A DNA stretch of 64,000 bases from the NCBI GenBank assembly GCA_950022655.1, contig OX465589.1:26093626-26157625 (forward strand). The letters are read 5' to 3'. Positions 12,701 through 25,222 of this stretch are shown piece after piece. Origin of the DNA: Alentia gelatinosa. Lineage: Eukaryota; Annelida; Polychaeta; Phyllodocida; Polynoidae. The notes below the pieces were generated by a model that saw only the letters and a list, made by a program, of their open reading frames with translations, had not been told where the DNA came from and made no database searches. How positions within the stretch are numbered: position 1 is the stretch's first letter; each line of letters starts with the position of its first letter. A program made the translations under genes and the position numbers.

Positions 12701-15065
12701 AAGGAAAAAAAAAAGAGGAAAATGATCTGGTTTGCTTTAAATGATTTATACTGTATTGGCGTAGAACGCGTCTTTCGTCTTGAAGAAAATCATGATCAAT
12801 CTAAATTTGCAGTTAGTTAAGGCGATGCTCGTAGTTCACCTAGTCACCACGAGGTGGTCTCATGTGAAGCTGATAATGTATGCATGAATGGCAAAACGAT
12901 TACAAACGGGCAGATGGTCGAACTCTATTATTTTCTTTTCATAGATCCAGTTTTAGGACAATAGAGATACAACAGTGTGTATTTATGCTTAGTTTTCTGC
13001 GTGTTTGAGTGTGATTTTTACTGCCAGTATTCCTCTATGATAATCATGGACTTTTAGAGTTGGCTTCTCCTAGCCGGGCAACCACAACCGGGCTTAATAT
13101 AGAGCTAGCAGAGACTTGTTAGCACCCAACCACATGGATGGTCTCTCAGTATGTGCAGTTAGGATGCGACAAAGTCTGCCATATTAGAGCATCAGGTGAA
13201 CGATTATGATAGATGCCTTGAAATATTTCTAGAATATTTACAAAATTAGAAAACAGATGCAAGTGGGAATCAAAGAATACATTCAAAGAAGTTTTTTAAA
13301 ATGTTGGACCTGATTTTTGTATTGTAAATAAAAGTATATATATAACCCTAACCTTCAACATATCCCTATTTTAGCAATATTTTAACGGAGGATTGAAGGC
13401 TACTGTGATTACAGTAAGATATATTGGGTAAGAAATGTCGGACTTGTTCTGTTCTTGTTGTGTGAGAACGGTTAACTGACTGTAAATCCTGTGTGAAATA
13501 GGGTGCTCCTAAAATATTGACAAGACTTACGGTACTGCGTATTATCCTAACGCATACCATTCCTTTCCCCACATGATATTTGCATAGCAGCACCCCTTCT
13601 TCCGAGATTTAAAGGAGACAGCTGTAATATCATTTGTAAAATGTATATGTATATTAAAAACGACCTTGGGACTTCATGGATTGAAGTCATGCTCAATCAA
13701 GCTGGAGGATAATTGTTTATATTTTTACTACTGTCTTAAGAAGAGTAATAAAGGGAGCTGGAATCTACAATAGTATACGGCTAATTTATGATTGTATAGG
13801 TCAGCGCTTCAGGTGATGTGTAAATACATTATTATACACCAGTTTATGTGTGTCGTATACAATGTGGAACTATGATATAGGCTGCTAAGTGGGGATGGCA
13901 TGCTTTTAATGGTCAGATTGTTTGACAACTACCCGATGATTTTATGAAGACCTAATTAGTAGAAACCAAACGAGAGTTAGCCTTGTCAATGTTTATGCCA
14001 CAATGGGCAGGTCGTGTATTAGTACACGAGGCATTAGCCGAGTGTAGTGAGTAGCAGACCTGACTAGAGTGGTATAGACATTGAGAAGGCTAACTCGAGT
14101 TTGGTTTTGTATTTATCCTACCCCATCTCTCCGATATACAGAGACAATTTTGTAATTATCCATGTTCGTAGCATGTTGACACTCATCAGAGGATGGCCGT
14201 GTTTATCAATGCTGCCGGATCCACTTTCGTTATCTCATCCCTGATTGGTCCGTTTTTTTATTCACCTCGGTGCATAAATAACACTTTATATAACGCTCAG
14301 TCAAATACACTGAGTCAATGTTAAACCTATGGCGTTTTTTATTAGGGGTAGGATAATGGCAAGGTGGGTGTGTAGGATCATCTGAAGCATGTCTGAGCAG
14401 TATGGACTCAGAGATTGTGATGCGTGTAAGGAGGTTACGCTCTTCTTTGGGTCTCTGTATTACCCCAGATTACGGAACCACCTCTGGTGAACCCCAATAT
14501 GCCGCTCCCAAATATGGGCGTTCCATAGCCTCGAACCAGTCACGTTCCACAGATATGTACTTTATTATCTATTCGATACTATTTTGTTCATCCTTACATT
14601 ACTATAGGCAGTCTACAGCAATACAATATGTCCTCTATTTCTAGTTTCTAATGACTGAGAACGAGTTTGGAAACAAAATGCCAATACTGAACAATCTGCT
14701 GTGAAATTGTTAGTTATTGGTTAAGTTGTAAGCCTATCATCATGAACGTATGATATTTCATCACCTGTAGAATTACAACAGGGTGTGACGTGTGAATATT
14801 TTGAACTGACTCAAAGTAATATTACTAAAGGTGTCAACACCACTCCCTGTAGTCTAAAGCCCAGAGACCACGGGCCGCACCCTGTGTGCCTCCCGCCGCT
14901 GACACTAGGGGGCACCACATGTGTATAATTGGTTGCGTGTCATCACCATTGTATATAACCTAACTCGTCATTTGTGTAAATATCATTTGGCATTACATTG
15001 TCATGTACATTTATACTTAGGAACCATTTTGTAAAGAGGAATAAATGCACAATGAATACTTGCAT
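9756..15065 (+). other. Candidate CASD1 3' UTR / downstream non-coding stretch
   Basis: There is no convincing coding exon in this AT-rich stretch after the CASD1 stop. Canonical AATAAA hexamers lie at 11889-11894, 13327-13332, 13747-13752 and 15040-15045. The last is followed by a GT-rich tract (about 15067-15080) and is the most typical cleavage context, but a 5.3-kb UTR would be long and the fold-back element at 13965-14357 sits inside it. Which signal is used cannot be decided from sequence. Confidence 0.35.
13965..14357. repeat. Modular fold-back element (hairpin plus core)
   Basis: The hairpin at about 13965-14113 has arms AAACCAAACGAGAGTTAGCC and a mismatched complement, with GAGGCATTAGCCGAG near the apex. 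It is followed by a TATCCTACCCC...GGGGTAGGATA core (about 14117-14356) that contains AAACCTATGGCG near the end. Confidence 0.55.
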
Positions 15066-15829
15066 CGCAGTGTTTTCTATACTTCTCTACCACTAGACAA
15101 ATCCTATTTGACTGCTTTATATCGTATTTTCTGATACGATGAGCTACATTATCAGCAGGCTTGTGATGATGCAGGGATTTTAACTGGCTTTGCCATTCCC
15201 CCTCGAGAGGGCAATCCCGTCTACCTGTCGGAAGACTGGAGCTCCCTATAAAGATTCTCCTTTAAAAAAGAGGCAACGGTCAATAACTTTTGATCTAATT
15301 AAGATGCTGGGAAATATTTTTGAATCATTCTCACCTTTCAGTCTGGACTGGTAGATAAAGTGCGCAGATTTCACGTAAGGTTACGTGCCAATACAGATTA
15401 ATACGATATAGCAATGTGGAGCTTTTTTCAGAAGTGGAAAAGAGCCCCTAACTTGGACATTTTTGTACCTCTCTTTTTTTGTAAATTGGTGATTGCACCA
15501 TCTTATGTTAAAGCCTGTGGCAACCTGCCCAGACGACTTTGATTTATCCTCAAGTCCACAGCTTGTTACTGGTTGGTTGGATGTCAACGGAGATGTAGCG
15601 CTCTCAGGGTACCAGTAGTGGTAAACTCTCGGTGAAACACTCATCAGTAACTCGTGTTCCGTCCCTCTATGAAGCCAGATTTAGGAAGATTTTATGAATT
15701 GTGAAGCAAGTTCAGCATTCCCCGAGAAGCATTACACTCCATCTGTAAACTGAGTTGACACACCAGGGTTGTGATTACATTTACCAAGTTTCGATTTAGC
15801 CTGTGTGTATCTACACCATGTGGCTTGCC

Positions 15830-17860
15830 AACATGGCGGACGATCAAAGGGAAAAGTCAAATGGCAAACATGACCCGCCTACGATAGGATAGACAAACCC
15901 AAATCTCCTGCCGAAAAAGAGGAGGTGACAGGAACATTATCAAACCATCCAGAACCATCTGTCCAAGGCCTATCAGCAGTACAAATGGACCAATTCAGAG
16001 AGCTGATGTCAGTTCTTCGGGATGAGAGGGAGAAGCGTGCCACCATGATCCCCAAACCAAAATGTTGTGTAAGACTCAGGTTCGAGCTCAGGAGAAGAGC
16101 TAGAGTGTGGTCAAATCTCTCGTGATGAAGACCACAAAGATGTCACTGACGTCCCTGAAGTCTCAGACATGGTAGTCAGGGTGCTGTCACATATAGTGGG
16201 GCTGTTATTACAGAAAGACCTGTCAAGGAGAAGCGAGACTGCTTCCTTTGTCTGGCCAATACACCTATGCTGCAAGTGCTGAAATTGAACAAGATCTTTA
16301 ACCCGGTGTTGCCTCTAGAGTAGCTCCAAATGGACAAATACCTGATAGAAACTCAGTAGAGTATCGTAGTTTTGATGTCGGGCATTGCTCACCAGTCGCA
16401 GGCCCCAAATGAACTCAAACAGTGGGAAAAAATGAACCAAGATCCCCAGATCAGAGAAAAGTAGCTCCACTTGTAGATGCCTATGTGGGTATGATGGATT
16501 AAAATCTCATACAGTCTAGAGCAATGTCGAATGCAACACACACCAAGAGATATCTGCTGAAGTAAAACCTGGATAAAAAGTGGGGAAAACCTTTTGTCAG
16601 ATGACAACCCCACCGCACCATAGTTGCTCGGGGGTGAGGATCTTCACAGGGTCAAGAAAAAATCCAAAGACAAGATCAGACAGGCTGAAAAAAATGACAA
16701 AGAGGAAGTATGAGCCACAATCTGATTGGAAAGACTTCTACAAAAAGATTATGGATACAAAACCAAGAACAAGTCCTAAAATAAAAATTGGAGACTTGAC
16801 AAAGGCTCCAAGGACAAGTCCCCATACAACCACAACAAGTTGGGTTTTCACACACTCTTGTGGTGGATTTTGGAGTAGAATGTTTGCAAAGTCACTGAGT
16901 GACACAATCAGGTGTCTGTCAGACAACACAACGACAATGGCCTTCTTAGACCAAAAGGTGGTTCAAAAAGTGTAGGATGTGACGAAGTCATAAATGGCAT
17001 CAATTTTTTATGGATAATAGGGGCTCATATCCTAGGGGAAAAGGATGCAGAAGCAGACAAGGAATCTTATACAGAGTCTAAGGCTGAAGTGAGAAACCCA
17101 TAGAGGCTTTTGGCTATTATAGTAGATCGATTGGTCCACTGTCATATAGATCTGTTTCTGTCAAGGCTTACAAACAAACTACCTAGATACTGTAGGTGGC
17201 TCCCAGATCCTGGGGCAGAAATCATTGGTGCTTTCTTGTTCAAATAGAATAATGGTTTCTATGCATTCCCAACTTTCAGGCTGAGCCTCAGAGTCCTTCA
17301 AAAAGCCAGGAAGGACAGGGCAGAGGCCATTCTGATCACACCATCATAGGAAGCCCAACCCTGGGACGGCCTCCTGAGAAGAACAGTCAGACAGAAGCTG
17401 AATATGGGACTGGTATAATTGAGGAATCCAGTGTCAAGAGACACTGTGGCCCATACACCTTTGTGCATGGGCGATCTAAACAGAGCACTGCAAGTGCAGG
17501 TCTTGGATCCAGACTCCACTGCTCTATACATGCAGTCATGGAGGGAATAAAAGAACCCAGTATGGTGCTGTTTTAAAATAGTGAACCTTATTCTGTGAAG
17601 AGATTAAATCAAACTGAATAAGCTTACAATCTTTGATGCAATGAGATTTTGAAGCTTCTTAGATAAGAAAGGATTTGGTTACTCTATGGTGAATAAGTTG
17701 AGGAGTGCACTTTGAGCCCATATTAAGAAGGTTGAAGGCTCCTCAGTAGGAAACCACAAAATGGTAACCAGACTTTTAATGGGTAATTTTTTTTATTCCA
17801 GGCCTCCCAATGCAAAGTATCAGCAAATTTGGGATGTTAACACTGTCTTAAACCTGTAAA
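15830..17860 (+). pseudogene. Decayed DIRS-like (tyrosine recombinase) retrotransposon
   Basis: Broken frames in the order expected for DIRS elements. A possible gag-like stretch lies at about 15940-16125. An RNase H-like core reads RCLSDNTTTMAFL (about 16910-16950), with the continuation to AHI.GEKDAEAD in another frame. Next come DLFLSRLTNKLPRY and LPDPGAE (about 17148-17220), the FYAFPTF and AEAILITPS...QPWD block (about 17250-17365), and the start of a tyrosine recombinase core-binding region: GFGYSMVNKLRSAL, VG.HKMV.RLLMGNFF, and RPPNAKYQQIWDV (about 17670-17845). Stops and frameshifts are numerous, most of the RT and the catalytic recombinase half are missing, and no termini were found. 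Family placement rests on the RNase H/YR phrases. Confidence 0.72.
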
Positions 17861-19286
17861 AGAAGTGTTGGGAACCCTCTCGAAAAAAATATGGGCCCCC
17901 GATTTTCGTAAATCGGGCCTCGATTTCTCAGAAAAAATTAGAGCCACACACAAACTGGCTGCAGCCAGCTTGTGACGCTCACCAACCTTCCCTCCCTCCC
18001 AGTCGGGAGAATCAGCGCACACACCGACTGCGCAGACGGGTTGCCAGGATACGAGACGCGCAGCCGAGAGCGAATCCCGGACTTCCAATGAGAACAGACG
18101 ACACGAAAAAAATGAACCAATCGTGTGAGGGGACAAGAACTAGCGCAAAGCTGAAGTCCGAGTTGAAAACACGGCGGGAGTTCACTCGTGGTCGCAAACT
18201 CAAGCTCCCTCTACGGATTAGTTTTTTTCTTCGTGAATTACTGAACATTTGGGCCGCAATGAAAACCTTTGTTGTTATGATGTAAAATCACCCTGATTGT
18301 ATGGCTCTCGAAAGAGCCGGCAACTCATCTACTTTTCACAATTCTCATTTGGATTTCTCATACCTATTAATACAGGGGTCATATTGATAAGCACATCCAC
18401 CTGGACTTATCTGGACTTAACGAGATGATCATGGCAAGGATGATCCAAACAATGTAGTCATTAACCTTTATTGTCAACAAAATTTATGAAATGGCAAAAT
18501 TCCTGCATAGTTCACAATTTTGCGGTCGTCCTGTGCACGAGACAATATAACCATGCAGTACTAATAATTATTGGTGGTCAGAGCTTGAGCTATTGCTGAT
18601 AGTTAAATTTTGGTGGTTAGAGCTTGTGCTAATGATAAGAAAGATCGTTTGTTCTAATACTCGCACTTGTAGCGATTGGTGGTTTCAGCTTGTGCTAGCA
18701 CTAACGGTGGTGTTTCAATGGGCAGGCGGTAAAGCTGACGGCGATGGGCGCCTGCCAAACATGCTTCTAGTTTAAAAACCCCACAGGGGAGTTCAAAGGC
18801 AGACGTCTCACAGCAGCCTTGTGGTCTAAGTTTACAGGTGTCAGACAAAAGATTTGATGAGCCATCGCCTGTTACACTGCCGTGCGGCCGTTGCCAATTG
18901 CAAAGTGTGTTGCCTCCTCCACTGCACTGATTGATATAACTAGGCTACCTACCAAATGTCCACCATGCAGCCGCCGTATGGTGCTCCTATGTGGTCGTGA
19001 AGTCAGCCCAATGGAACACCCTCTTATGGGTGAACGGGTGCTCGCAGAAATTAGAAACTATTGCAGTGGCAGTGTTGTCATATGAAGGGGGTTTGAATCA
19101 CGCTCTGGTTGAAGAATTGGCAGCAGAATGCTTTGCGACAAAATGGCGATTTCTGTATTGAATGAATGCTATATTTGTTGCTACTATTGTCTGTACACTA
19201 GTGAAAAGGCAGATACCCTAGTCCATCTACCAATACGATCAGGTTTTGTTTTTCGTCATATTTCGTTATAAGTTATGTACGCCGCA
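17861..19286. other. Non-coding stretch with a CpG-rich patch
   Basis: No gene recognised. A GC/CpG-richer patch at about 17930-18210 contains a CCAAT box (18116-18120), and 17896-17915 forms a small perfect hairpin (CCCGATTT/AAATCGGG). It could be a promoter-like region or another repeat. About 18570-18730 holds loose repeats of TTGGTGGT...AGCTTGTGCTA. Confidence 0.3.
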
Positions 19287-19573
19287 TTTATCTCACCCCT
19301 GTTATTTTTTCTCCATAAACATAACATTGGGAACCCGTATCCAACGCTCATGAGATATTAAGGAAAAATATCCAAGGGGAGATTATGTCACAAATGTTAG
19401 CCCATTAGTCAATGTGAGGGATGAGATAAATTCAGAAACCTATTCAAGTCTAGGGTCAGAGCTCGATCCGATCTCCTTTGAATCGCTACGTAATTTACGT
19501 GGCTTCGCTTTCAGAATTACTACGCGATTCAAACTCGATTGGGTACGAGCTCTGACCCTAAACTTTCCTAAGT
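19287..19573. repeat. Modular fold-back element, TATCTCACCCC core plus hairpin
   Basis: The core (about 19287-19432) starts TTTATCTCACCCC, contains AACATTGGGAAC and ATGTTAGCCCATTAGTCAAT, and ends GATGAGATAAA. The hairpin at 19437-19573 pairs GTCTAGGGTCAGAGCTCG with CGAGCTCTGACCCTAAAC, and its apex contains GGCTTCGC. It is about 215 bp below the ninjurin stop codon. Close relatives lie at 53045-53345 and 53941-54236. Confidence 0.75.
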
Positions 19574-19638
19574 TTCCTCTATAATATTCCATGGACCACA
19601 TCATAACATGCCATCAGCTCTGTACAGTGGAAAGGACA

Positions 19639-19644
19639 TTTAAT
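19639..19644 (-). terminator. Candidate polyadenylation signal of ninjurin gene
   Basis: ATTAAA on the minus strand, about 145 bases past the ninjurin stop codon. It is the first hexamer of this kind seen downstream. Confidence 0.4.
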
Positions 19645-19788
19645 TTCATCGTTACTGATTAATCGTAAATATATAATATTCAATGGATTCTGTTTCATAC
19701 TAGAAGATGGTTCCATGCGAATGGATAGAAGATTCTAGAGGCCAATGTCACGAATGTCAAGAAAATATTTCCTAGATATGTGCATTTG

Positions 19789-22700
19789 TTAAGCACTGCT
19801 GCCCCAGGTGGCATCGAATGTTGATATGAAGATGTTGGCCACCATTACAACACCAACACATGTGAAGGCAATAATGTCACAGCGATTCTCTAGTGACCGT
19901 CTGTAGATGTCTCCTTGGTGTGTTATGAAGAAACAAACTCCAGCGACCACCTGGGCTGTGATGGAGACCAAGAGCATCGTCACCAGAAGGATTACCTGCA
20001 GAGAGAAACCAGGAGGGAGTCGGCATGTCTGTAGTTATTTAAATTTCCCCAAACGAGTGGAAAAAATACCAGTGTGTTGGTCGGTGAGCAGATGAAGAAT
20101 GAGCATATATTTAATATATTATGAGCTGCTCACCGCCACGCGTAAAGAATTATCACCGTAGTTATCGCATTATCCACAGCAACCACCTGGACAACGGAAG
20201 TAGCAGATATCCGAGGTGAATAATAAAACACATTTCATTCGGTATTTATATTTATATATTAACATATATAATAATATATATTCATATATAATGTGTACTG
20301 ATTTTTTCCTCCTCCATGATTACAAGCCGCGTTAAATTTGTGTTCCAGGACTGATTATAACCATAAGAATGAAAAAATAACCGATATATTAGTAATGTAC
20401 CCTGTCTACAAATTACAAAACCCTTCTTTTCCCTGCCATTGGTCTCAAGCAGGTTCTCACAGTTGCTAAGCCCCATTCACACTGTGCGACTAGAGAGTTT
20501 GCGGCTAACAATACGGCTAGCGATACAACTAGCGGTACCTAGCTTGCGACTGGGCGTACCTGATTGCTTGCGACTGGGCGTACCTCAGGTACCGCTAGTT
20601 GGAAAACCAGATACGCTCGCCTTCCGACTTGCAGGAAGCACGCCGTTCACTCTGTCCGATTTGACGGGCTTGTCGCTGACAGGTACGCCTAGTCGCACAG
20701 TGTGAATAAGGGATTGTATGTTGGGAATTGCGCTGTTTTGGAATACGAGTGATAAATGTAGACAGTGAATGACTTTTCAGGACTGACATGCTGATTGTTC
20801 AGTCAGATATTGTTTCATTCAATCAAAATTCAAATACTAAGCTGGACTTCTTAACCCCATCAAGTCGGGTGCCCGCGGCAGGGGCACAGTCATGGAGCCG
20901 GGTACTAGTGCCAAGGAAAAGCGCTAGAGGACAGGTATATATGTGGTGTAAAAGAACATTGAGAAAGTCTGGTGAGAACCTTTCATGGTTAACTGGATGT
21001 TAAATCAAACCAACCAACCAACAAACTTAGCATGACACGTGACACTATTTTTATTTCACCAAGAAATAGGTTTCATGTTTATTGAGCCATTATTTCGAAT
21101 TTTCTTTAACCCTTTAAGGACGGCCTATATTCTGTGCACATTTCAAGTTTATCATCAAAATATTTGCTTTTCAAAAACAATTTCATAGATATCCAGCAAA
21201 TGATGCCTTAAGGCATCATACGCTCCCAGCCGGTTGATGCCTTAAGACATCCTCCACCCTTAACCCTTTCCCTGCAGCACCCAGTTCCCCTGCACACCAT
21301 TACATGGCAGGCATTGCCTCCCCAAATGACCCTGCTATGGCAAGCACCTTTTTTTTTGGGAAATAGCAATGTCATGTGATGTGTCATGTGATTTAAGTAA
21401 TTTACCTTTGTGACTGATCATATTTTATCATACCAAATCAAAGGTCAATATGGCTCTTATAAATTGTCAAAATTTCTTTTAAATCAAACAATTATCGTTA
21501 GAATTTTGTATATAAGTATCAATGATTCCTCTAAGATGCCTTGAGGCATCTTCCTGCCATAGCCAGGGGAATGCCTGGAGGCATCTTCCTGTCGTAGCCA
21601 GGGGAATGCCTGGAGGCATCTTCCTGTCGTAGCCAGGGGAATGCCTGGAGGCATTTTCCTGCCATAGCCAGGGGAATGCCTGGAGGCATTTTCCTGCCAT
21701 AGCCAGGGGAATGCCTGGAGGCATCTTCCTGCTGTTAAAGGGTTAAACAGTAGGAGGACGTACCTGGTAGAACTCGTAGCGCTGCCACCTGACGCTGATG
21801 ACGGCGAGACGCGACATGTTGGAGACGAGCAGAGACACGTCGATGACGCGCTGCACGTGGCCGCGCGCCGCCACGAACATGTTCCGCTGTCAAACACGTC
21901 ACCACAAGGTCATTACTCGTAAATCTCAACTCCTTAACACTAATCTCAGAATCCACCATCATTTTAAATTCAAATAAACACAAGACATAAGCCGATATCG
22001 CATGTTCCTACATGCATATACTGATGGTAGAATGAGACATACCCGGAGTTTACACAAGTTGATTCTGGTTGGCGATTTGGGCATTTTGCACCGCCTGACG
22101 ACTTTCAGTAGTGAAATGGTAGAAATCATCTAGTCTAAATGCCAAGTGCGTGGCGACTGCAGATCGTCCGATTATGTCAGATTACACGATTCGGCTTTAC
22201 CTGAGGACTATTGAACACGCTTTGACGTCCTTCACTATTTCTAGGCAGCTGGAGTTAGTCTTCTAGACTAGACAGCCGGCGAGTCAGTGTAAACGCTCGA
22301 GTACATTCTGAGGTCGACGATTTTTACATCGGTCATTGTGAAATCGAGGAGCGCCTGACGACAATTGGCCTGACGATCTACAACCGCCACGTGTTCAGTG
22401 TAAAGTATAACAAACAGATAATAAAAACGTTACTAGCCATATTACATTGGGTGAATACATAAAAAATCGTTTCATACTTATTTCTTACTCATAGCTCACC
22501 CATAAAGAGGTAAGAACCCATAGACGTCATGTTTGCCTTTCAGCTTTGTTTTCTTCGAGTTAAACATGTTTCAGAGTACCATAGGTGATAGTCTAAATCT
22601 GAAATCAGCATGTCCACTTTGAATTTCTATTAGATTGCAATTGTTTCACTTAGGATTCCTCTTTAAAAGTTGGATACATACTTTCATTTCTTCTTCTTGC

Positions 22701-22807
22701 TGTGCATTCTTTTCATGGTCTTTGTCTCCATTTTCTGAATCCTTGTAGCTTTGTTTATCGGGATCGTTTCTCTTCAAATCAACTTCGTCCTTTTCTGATG
22801 ATGTCAT
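19789..22807 (-). CDS. Ninjurin-family membrane protein
   Basis: Ninjurins are small plasma-membrane proteins; the family includes NINJ1, which oligomerises to rupture dying cells, and adhesion-related members. Three minus-strand exons: 22807-22682, 21886-21764, 19995-19789. All junctions are GT-AG in phase 0, giving 151 residues, close to the family size. Residues 1-42 are very charged and probably disordered. Residues 43-83 match the conserved ninjurin block (NMFVAARGHVQRVIDVSLL, ending WQRYEFYQ), which forms the amphipathic helices. Residues 84-151 hold two hydrophobic helices (VILLVTMLLVSITAQVVAGV and IIAFTCVGVVMVANIFI) ahead of the C-terminus. The ATG at 22805-22807 gives the usual length; in-frame ATGs further up (to 22888) would add 27 residues. 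A 5' non-coding exon is possible. Confidence 0.92.
20470..20712. mobile_element. MITE with 22-24 bp terminal inverted repeats
   Basis: Starts CCCCATTCACACTGTGCGAC and ends GTCGCACAGTGTGAATAAGG plus one G, an almost perfect inverted repeat. The interior is GC-rich with repeated GCGACTGGGCGTACCT words. Superfamily not assigned. It lies in the ninjurin intron between exons 2 and 3. Confidence 0.75.
20851..20992. mobile_element. Short TTAA-flanked MITE copy
   Basis: TTAA at both ends. The first 70 bp (CAGTCATGGAGCCGGGTACTAGTGCC region) match the start of the MITE at 26218-26588. The palindrome-bearing right part is missing. Confidence 0.45.
21106..21263. mobile_element. TTAA MITE, left of an abutting pair
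   Basis: Starts TTAACCCTTTAAGGACGG, contains one GATGCCTTAAG-type palindrome and reaches a second TTAA at 21260-21263, which also begins the next copy. It is probably a truncated or fused copy in the ninjurin intron. Confidence 0.5.
21260..21746. mobile_element. TTAA MITE with five tandem 36-bp palindromic units
   Basis: TTAA-flanked, with CCCTTTCCCTG and GTTAAAGGG termini. About 21535-21730 holds tandem units, each with ATGCCTGGAGGCAT or ATGCCTTGAGGCAT followed by CTTCCTG and a variable CATAGCCAGGGGA or CGTAGCCAGGGGA. It ends about 18 bp short of ninjurin exon 2, so it forms that intron's upstream edge. Minus-strand ORFs across it are repeat translations. Confidence 0.7.
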
Positions 22808-22899
22808 TTTATCTGCATGATTATTAGTGTAGAAGTATGACATCAAATTCATGCCTCTGTGACATTTTGTCTTAGTTTGCTTAAACATAGGTATATATA

Positions 22900-24240
22900 T
22901 CTAGGAATGGATATTTATCAAGACGATCTAACTAAATGAATGAGAGATTGGTAATATACATAAGATAGATGTTAAATAGGAAGGGATTAATCATGCGTGT
23001 TAGAACAATGGCTTGTTCTTAACACGCATTATGTTGGCATCCATGAAACTTTCATGTGTAGATTTAGAATGAAACGCAAATTAAACGTTTTAGGAAACAA
23101 AATATGAAATCAAATATACTCCCTATCTCTCATATCATAGAATGATATGACTCAAATGATGTATTCCATGTCGATGTAATCAATTTGCTTTCAATAGCCC
23201 AGCTAGAGTATTAATCAAAATTGTAGCGTAGGACAAGGAATGTAACAAATAAGTGGCTCCACCTTTTGCGCATTAAACCAATTGTGACTCTTCCATCACT
23301 AATCATACTCATTCAATCAATCTCTGATGCACTCACACATTTGCTCACTTGTTATTTCCAACAATCAGCACCACGTACCTGTAATAATGAGCAGAAGAAC
23401 AACACACAGAAGAAGCAGACCGCGTTTCTAACGAGGAACACACGCGACCCGGCAGGTGTATGTAGGAGCTCACTCCTTGTTGTCTTATTGTTTTACTTTT
23501 ATTTACCATACCATCGCATTTGTGATACTTTTTGTAGGTGGGGACCGTGGTAGTTTGTTGACGACGGTCCCACTTCCCTGTAAACAATGGCTGCTGAGTC
23601 CCGCAGACGACAACCCAGCATCAGGACACATGATCTGCCTGGTCCCCACAGACGCTGGTCAGGAGGCACTAAAAACCTGGTACCCTGTCTGGTAAGCCTT
23701 GCCTGGTGAGAGGGTAGAGAGGGTGGTTATTCAAAGCGTGGTTCTATCTTTTCATAATCTCATCTTGTTTTGAATCCCAGCCAAGCCGTCCTCTCATTAG
23801 CTGTACCCTCTTGACTTGTAGAGGTCATGTGGTTCAGTGATCTCTGAAGGGCAGCTGTTTAGCCCACTTGACTTGCTCATTACGTGGTGTGAACCAAAAA
23901 TGTTTATTATGTTTATTTAGTAGGGAGCAGATATGAGATTTTTCAAAATTTTATGTCAGCCATTTCACGAAAATGTCTTACTTTTGGGTAGCAGAGAATC
24001 TAGACTATCGTGTATGTATGATCGAGGAGAACAGCAATACAATGTACACTCGGGGTTACTTTTTTCTAAATGAAATTGAAGGAAAGGGTTCAGATGTCCA
24101 ATCTTGTCACACGACTCTTCCTGAAGGTACACGGTGTCAGTGTACATATTTCAATAGAGGTTGTCCATAGACACTGACTTAACATGTTCTAGATATAGCT
24201 TTTTTGTACCTTTTTTTGTTGATAAGTTTTATTAGGGTAA
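22900..24240. other. Region upstream of ninjurin, no gene assigned
   Basis: No recognised gene. On the plus strand an ATG at 23588 in good context opens a short frame (MAAESRRRQPSIRTHDLPG...) that runs to a GTAAGC donor at about 23692, so it could be a lone first exon. No downstream exon was found, and I do not call it as a gene. Confidence 0.25.
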
Positions 24241-24362
24241 GAAATACAATATGCTTGTGTTTAACCCAAGCTCTGCCATATGTCATCAACCATGCTGGGG
24301 TGGGTGATGCCATGTGGCATCATCTGTGCTGGGGTGGGTGATGCCAAAAGGCATCAACTGAG
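24240..24362. repeat. Fragment of TTAA MITE family
   Basis: Two GATGCC...GGCATC imperfect palindromes separated by a CTGGGGTGGGT spacer, as in the TTAA MITE interiors, but without clear termini. Confidence 0.45.
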
Positions 24363-25222
24363 ATTTCGGAGAATTAAGTTTTCATGGAATGAAATAGGAA
24401 ATGGTGGATTAATTTTTTTTAGATTTTCACATAATATAGATACAAAACCAAGGTAAGACATAATAGACAATGGTATTAAGGCTGGCATGTCCTACCATGT
24501 GATCATTGCATTATTGTTATTACCCTGAGATCTCCCACTCCCTGGCAGTATATATTGTCACCGCTACCTGCCATTAACCACATGGTTTGGACACAGGTCC
24601 GGGGTTAACTTTGGAGCTCCACAGCATGGGGGCCAAAAATAAATGTTCTTGCTTGTGTATTTCAATGCCTAGTGGAATGCTCACAAGCTTTCCAGGATGT
24701 GTTTTTGCTTGCAGAGCAAAGAGCATTAAGTGGCACATATAGGTTGCAATTCACCTTGTTTCAGCCAGGAATGACCTATCTGTAGATGTGTTAACCTTAT
24801 TAGCTTGTTGCTCAGTAGAACCTACAATATCCAGAGGGTAAAATTAGGGACAGTGATAGGGCACTTTTATTTCCTGGGATGTAATCCAGCTCTCACTGGG
24901 ATTGTAGGGCTAATTCTTTGTGTTTGCACAATCTCAAGGAGTTGACTGCTCAGTGCTCCTACTGAAGAAATAAATGGTCATACATACAAAATTGCTTTTG
25001 CTGTGGTTTTGATGATTGCAATAAACACACCTACAACAATACCCATAGTCCAACATTCCGATGCAACTAAGGCATTAATGACAAGTGATCAAATAATCAA
25101 ATAAATTGGGTTAATAAATTTTGATATTCAATAGATTTACAGTGAAACCCGACTTAAGGGGTCACACTCTGTTCTGGACAAAGTCCCCTTAAGTGGGGTG
25201 TCCCCTGAAGCTGGGTGTCCAC

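Noticed and set aside
21479..21897. Minus-strand ORFs running through the 36-bp palindromic units
   Set aside because: Repeat translation. Only 21764-21886 is coding, as ninjurin exon 2 in its own frame.
22027..22390. Possible MITE with AGTTTACAC/GTGTAAAG ends upstream of ninjurin exon 2
   Set aside because: The termini match over too few bases and no target duplication was found.
23588..23692. Lone first exon beginning MAAESRRRQ on the plus strand
   Set aside because: Good ATG context and a GTAAGC donor, but no partner exon and no recognisable protein.
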